Part shown: positions 60,922 through 64,000 of the stretch, piece by piece
How the letters are laid out: every line of letters starts with the position of its first letter
Position numbering within the stretch: the stretch's first letter is position 1
From: an uncultured Bacilli bacterium
GTDB taxonomy: Bacteria; Bacillota_I; Bacilli_A; RF39; UBA660
Assembly (NCBI GenBank): GCA_934098445.1
Contig: CAKOOW010000001.1
Span: 11,440-75,439 of the forward strand
Direction of reading: 5' to 3'
Length of the DNA: 64,000 nt
Program-made: the position numbers and the translations under genes
The notes under the pieces: generated by a model
Database searches by the model: none
What the model was told of the DNA's origin: nothing
Seen by the model: the letters and a program-made list of their open reading frames with translations, nothing else

Positions 60922-61542
60922 TTAATTAGACAGGGATTTCCAAATTCTTTTTAAGGTTCGGATACTCTTTGGTTGTTTAATTAATTCACACTCTTCTTGA
61001 AGCCATAATGGCAAGTTAGTTTTATCCACGTAAATATGACTTAAATAGTCATTATATTCACTATTATCTTTAGAATAACTAACCGGTATTCTTTTAACTT
61101 TACGATTTCTTTCACTAATTTTAATCTCATCACTATTAAGAGATAGGTAATAGAGACTTCTAACATCATAGATGAGATAGTTATTAAGAAGTAAATATTC
61201 TCTTAGAGATATAAGCTCATTAAAAAAGTGATTAAGAAAAAAAGTATTATTAAATAGACAATTAATCTTAACATCATTACCATCTTTAGTCCGATAAAGA
61301 TAAGCATCGCCTGATTTACGCAGTACTAACTCTTGCCAAATATCATAGTCTCCAACTTCTTCATATTTTTTGGCATAAAAAGTAATTTCTTTCTTTTCAA
61401 AATCAAAATTTTTAACTAACATCGTCTTGTAGTGTAACCTTTCTGCTAATAAGCTACAAAGATTAGCATAGATTTTGTCACGATGATGATGATATTTCTT
61501 TAAAACATTATAAATATCTAATAAATTAACTGTATCTTCCAT
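60922..61542 (-). CDS. Hypothetical protein, 206 residues
   Basis: No family recognised. Soluble, mixed composition (LCSLLAERLHYKTMLVKNFDF, LFNNTFFLNHFFNELISLREYLLLNNYLI) with a Trp/Lys-rich end. It lies between the P-ATPase and the CarD-like gene on the same strand with about 50-base gaps, so co-transcription is possible. Confidence 0.6.
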   Translation of the reverse strand: MEDTVNLLDIYNVLKKYHHHRDKIYANLCSLLAERLHYKTMLVKNFDFEKKEITFYAKKYEEVGDYDIWQELVLRKSGDAYLYRTKDGNDVKINCLFNNTFFLNHFFNELISLREYLLLNNYLIYDVRSLYYLSLNSDEIKISERNRKVKRIPVSYSKDNSEYNDYLSHIYVDKTNLPLWLQEECELIKQPKSIRTLKRIWKSLSN

Positions 61543-61591
61543 ATATATTCCTCTTTTTAATTATATTATCACAAAGAATAGTAGTTGTGTT

Positions 61592-62089
61592 TTAAATTTC
61601 TTTTTTGTAAACAGAAGAGGCTAATTTATTTAAGACTAACTCTTTCGCATCATCATAACTTATCTGCATAGAATAGGCTACTTCGTTGAATAAGAATTTT
61701 TCTGATAATTCTTGATAATAGGTATCCTTGTCACCAAGATGTTTCTTATTAGATTTTCTAACTTCATTACGAAGATAAGTAGTCTTCATAATGACAATTA
61801 AATCCTCTAAAGTGTTACCTTGTAATAAAGATTTATATTGTTCTTCTAAATTACGGTCTGTTAGATTTAAAGGCTTAATATTATCTATGTTATCAAGAGA
61901 TTTCGTTATTTCCTTAAAAGTAGATAAAGGTCTTAGTAGGTTTCTTTCTTCTTTTAAGGGAACACTAATCTTCAAAGAGGAGTCGGCCTTATTTTCTAGG
62001 ATATAATAGTCTTGGTTATTAATTTTAGTTAAGGCTTTAACTTGGCAAACTTCACGCTTGTAGATAAGATAGTCATTTATTTTATACAT
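61592..62089 (-). CDS. CarD/CdnL-family transcriptional regulator
   Basis: 165 residues. The N-terminal part (MYKINDYLIYKREVCQVKAL, then YYILENKADSSLKISVPL) matches the CarD_CdnL_TRCF RNA-polymerase-interaction domain, followed by a helical C-terminal half as in CarD-like proteins. Such factors bind RNA polymerase at promoters. Short for CarD but usual for Bacilli-type members. Confidence 0.8.
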   Translation of the reverse strand: MYKINDYLIYKREVCQVKALTKINNQDYYILENKADSSLKISVPLKEERNLLRPLSTFKEITKSLDNIDNIKPLNLTDRNLEEQYKSLLQGNTLEDLIVIMKTTYLRNEVRKSNKKHLGDKDTYYQELSEKFLFNEVAYSMQISYDDAKELVLNKLASSVYKKEI

Positions 62090-62204
62090 TGCAATCCTCC
62101 ATAAGTATATATAATAATTATAACCTTTTTTAAGTTTTTTTTCTAAGATTTTTCGCCTTAGATGAAGGTTTTTTGATAAAATGAGAAGAGAAAGGATAGA
62201 TAAA

Positions 62205-63104
62205 ATGACGAAAAAGAAGAAAAAAGCTCTAAGAGATTTATGGTATGTAGTAATTGCTTTAATTCTTTTAGGAGGAGGATATTTTACTAGTAATTTGGAT
62301 AAGAGTAGTAAAAATGAAGATACTGCTACTAAAGATAGTGAGTTACTAGTCTATTTTATGGATGTTGGACAAGCTGATAGTATTTATATCAAGGATGGAA
62401 ATAGTAATATGCTAATAGATGCTGGTAATAATGCAGATGGTCCTCTTTTAGTTAAATATCTAAAAAATCTTGGAGTTAATGAATTCAAGTACGCAGTAGG
62501 AACCCATGCTCATGAGGATCATATTGGAGGAATGGATGATATTATTAAGAATTTTACGATTGATAATTATTTAATGCCCAAAAAGATAAGCACTAGTAAG
62601 ACTTTTGAAGATGTCTTAGATGCTTTAAATGAGAAAAGGATAAGCCCTAATATTCCCAAAATTGGTGATAAGTTTACTTTAGATAAGGCTAGTTTCGAGG
62701 TCTTAAGTGTTGGGACTTCGGATGATGATACGGATCTTAATGATACTTCCGTAGTTCTTAAAATGACTTATAATAAAACATGCACTTTATTTATGGGAGA
62801 TGCTTCGAGTGCGGTCGAAAAGAACTTATTGAATAAAGATATTCAGTGTCAAGTATTGAAAGTTGGTCATCATGGTTCAAGATATTCTAGTAGTGATGAG
62901 TTTATTAAGACCGTTAAACCCTCTTATGGAATTATAATGGTCGGTAAAGATAATAAATATGGTCATCCAACTAATAAAACATTAGATGTTTTAAATAAGT
63001 ATAATGTGACTATTTATCGTACAGATCAAGAAGGTACCATAATTATGAAAATTAAAGGAGATAATATTAGTTTTGAGAATATAAAGACTAATACAAATGG
63101 ATAA
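62205..63104 (+). CDS. ComEC C-terminal-like MBL-fold hydrolase, membrane-anchored
   Basis: 299 residues. One helix (about 12-30) anchors an outside metallo-beta-lactamase domain: FMDVGQADSIYIKDG, LIDAGNN, GTHAHEDHIGGM (HxHxDH zinc motif), LFMGDASSAVE and VLKVGHHGSRYSSSDEF. This is the module found at the end of ComEC and free-standing in many Firmicutes, where it may degrade nucleic acid. ATG at 62205 has AAAGGATAG; the upstream ATG has none. Paired with DUF3006. Confidence 0.9.
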   Translation: MTKKKKKALRDLWYVVIALILLGGGYFTSNLDKSSKNEDTATKDSELLVYFMDVGQADSIYIKDGNSNMLIDAGNNADGPLLVKYLKNLGVNEFKYAVGTHAHEDHIGGMDDIIKNFTIDNYLMPKKISTSKTFEDVLDALNEKRISPNIPKIGDKFTLDKASFEVLSVGTSDDDTDLNDTSVVLKMTYNKTCTLFMGDASSAVEKNLLNKDIQCQVLKVGHHGSRYSSSDEFIKTVKPSYGIIMVGKDNKYGHPTNKTLDVLNKYNVTIYRTDQEGTIIMKIKGDNISFENIKTNTNG

Positions 63105-63333
63105 GATGAAATATAGTGTTGATGAAATTATTGATGATGTTATTAAGTTAGAGGATTTAAATTCAAAAGAATTAGTTTATTTAAAAAAAGAAGATTTAGA
63201 CTTTGATGTTAAAGAAAATGATATTTTAGTTCTTAAAGATGGGAAATATCAAAAAGATGAGAATGCTAAAGAGGAAAGGACAAAGTATTTGCAAGAGAAA
63301 TTAGAGCGACTTTTGAATTCACAATTTAAGTAA
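63097..63333 (+). CDS. DUF3006-family small protein
   Basis: 78 residues (YSVDEIIDDVIKLEDLNSKE, then DFDVKENDILVLKDGKY). DUF3006 proteins commonly follow ComEC-like MBL genes. The ATG at 63097 overlaps the MBL gene stop; the Shine-Dalgarno is weak, which suggests coupled translation. Confidence 0.8.
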   Translation: MDKMKYSVDEIIDDVIKLEDLNSKELVYLKKEDLDFDVKENDILVLKDGKYQKDENAKEERTKYLQEKLERLLNSQFK

Positions 63334-63360
63334 AGTCTTTTTCTCTTAGGAATAATTGAA

Positions 63361-63425
63361 GCCCTATATAAATAAGGAAAATTTTCCTAGAAGTATATTA
63401 TCTTAAGTATATAGTAGGATACTAA
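63361..63425. repeat. Repeated structured intergenic element, copy B
   Basis: Matches copy A (34460-34526) with five substitutions and two single-base gaps. Copy B has a perfect AGGAAAATTTTCCT palindrome between CTATATA and TATATAG, followed by GGCAAGTTTTTTT. Lies between the DUF3006 gene and the 63536 gene. Confidence 0.7.
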
Positions 63426-63500
63426 ATTCCAGAGAAAAAGGCAAGTTTTTTTAATAATATTGAGAATAAATTAAAAGGCGTAGAGTAGACTTAGAGCTTC

Positions 63501-63516
63501 ATATTTGGTACAATCA
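63501..63516 (+). promoter_or_regulatory. -10 region for the last gene
   Basis: TTGGTACAAT (extended -10 form TGnTACAAT) and, about five bases on, TATAAT at 63517-63522. Either could serve the gene at 63536; no clear -35. Confidence 0.35.
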
Positions 63517-63535
63517 TTATAATGAAGGAGAGTGT

Positions 63536-63964
63536 ATGGATTATTATAGACAACAATTAAAAGAAAATAAGATTGTTAATAAGAAGTTACTTAGTAAGTT
63601 TGAAGAGTATTTAAGCAGTATTGGTTTTCCAGAAAGGGAGATTAGTAAAAATGTCTTTAATGCAGCTTTTTACATAAATATTTATTTGACTAAAGATGAA
63701 ATAATTTCGGCAGTTAAAGGATATCAAGAGATTCATAAGTTTACAGATTTCTTTTTAAAAGAGGCAACTTGGTCGTTACTTAAGGATTTACAAGCTGGAA
63801 TGAATAGTGTTAAATTGTTTTATGATTGTCTTTATAAGTCTGATTATATAGATGAAGAAAACTATTTAGAAGTAGCTAGGTTTGTAGATAAGGATATTCC
63901 TGAGTTTATTAAGAAGTACGAAGATAACGATGAATTATTGTTAAGAGATTATGTTCTTAATTAA
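63536..63964 (+). CDS. Hypothetical protein, 142 residues
   Basis: No family recognised; all-helical by composition (LKENKIVNKKLLSKFEEYL, FFLKEATWSLLKDLQAGMN, FVDKDIPEFIKKYEDNDELL). Acidic and soluble. GAAGGAGAGTG precedes ATG. Likely the last gene before a terminator at the window edge. Confidence 0.6.
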   Translation: MDYYRQQLKENKIVNKKLLSKFEEYLSSIGFPEREISKNVFNAAFYINIYLTKDEIISAVKGYQEIHKFTDFFLKEATWSLLKDLQAGMNSVKLFYDCLYKSDYIDEENYLEVARFVDKDIPEFIKKYEDNDELLLRDYVLN

Positions 63965-63972
63965 AAAAAGGG

Positions 63973-64000
63973 CTATTAAGATAAGTAAGATTCTTAATAG
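63973..64000 (+). terminator. Partial terminator at the window edge
   Basis: CTATTAAG and CTTAATAG form an 8-bp stem; the T-run would lie beyond base 64000. Confidence 0.5.

Overview
The window reads as chromosome from a low-GC Gram-positive bacterium of class Bacilli. The sequence is very AT-rich and uses standard-code stops: TGA terminates, and the only tRNA seen is a tRNA-Trp with a CCA anticodon. Shine-Dalgarno sites are of the AGGAGG type. Stress control is by CIRCE elements. Sporulation and cortex genes are present (a CotJA/JB-like fusion, CotJC, a CwlD-type amidase and a SleB-type hydrolase). Many short hypothetical, LysM, GH25 and LRR genes recall uncultured gut Bacilli of the RF39 type; that placement is inference.

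Layout. 1-10.9 kb (minus): a partial FemAB ligase, ychF and a GNAT gene, then the ParA-ParB-MscS-DUF951 cluster with an AbgT transporter behind it, a DHH phosphoesterase, and a tilS-ftsH operon lacking hpt. 11-15.3 kb: a mosaic of small genes with clear promoters and terminators, a cold-shock gene fronted by WalR-like boxes, tRNA-Trp, and a pair of perfect DnaA boxes in a hairpin. 15.3-20.9 kb: clpB and htpG, each under a CIRCE-overlapped promoter. 20.9-24.4 kb: holin, M23/LysM endolysin-like protein, SleB-type hydrolase and a four-LysM amidase, none with a signal peptide. 24.6-36.8 kb: a UvrD-like helicase with an embedded nuclease-like segment, an LRR protein, mtnN, a giant MMPL protein paired with a divergent TetR gene, and a GH25 lipoprotein-like enzyme. 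37-47.3 kb: a GH25/LysM protein, a four-gene NUDIX / ADP-ribosyltransferase-like cassette, an Abi_2 (HEPN) gene coupled to an HtrA protease, cwlD, and a membrane-anchored XRE regulator followed by two surface proteins. 47.5-52.7 kb: rplM-rpsI, a thioredoxin-like protein, def, spore coat genes, and an Rpn-type nuclease gene with an apparent ATA start. 53-64 kb: a second UvrD-like helicase, a minor-pilin operon with tiny membrane peptides, a calcium-type P-ATPase, a CarD-like regulator, and a ComEC-like MBL protein with DUF3006.

The genes join housekeeping functions (translation, proteostasis, chromosome segregation) to cell-envelope and spore remodelling plus a few accessory modules. The strongest candidates for something undescribed are the NUDIX/ART-like cassette at 38.9-41.3 kb, the HEPN-HtrA coupled pair at 41.4-43.5 kb, the signal-less lytic island at 20.9-24.4 kb, and a structured 65-67 bp element present at two loci 29 kb apart. 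No rRNA, CRISPR array, insertion sequence or prophage structural gene was seen.
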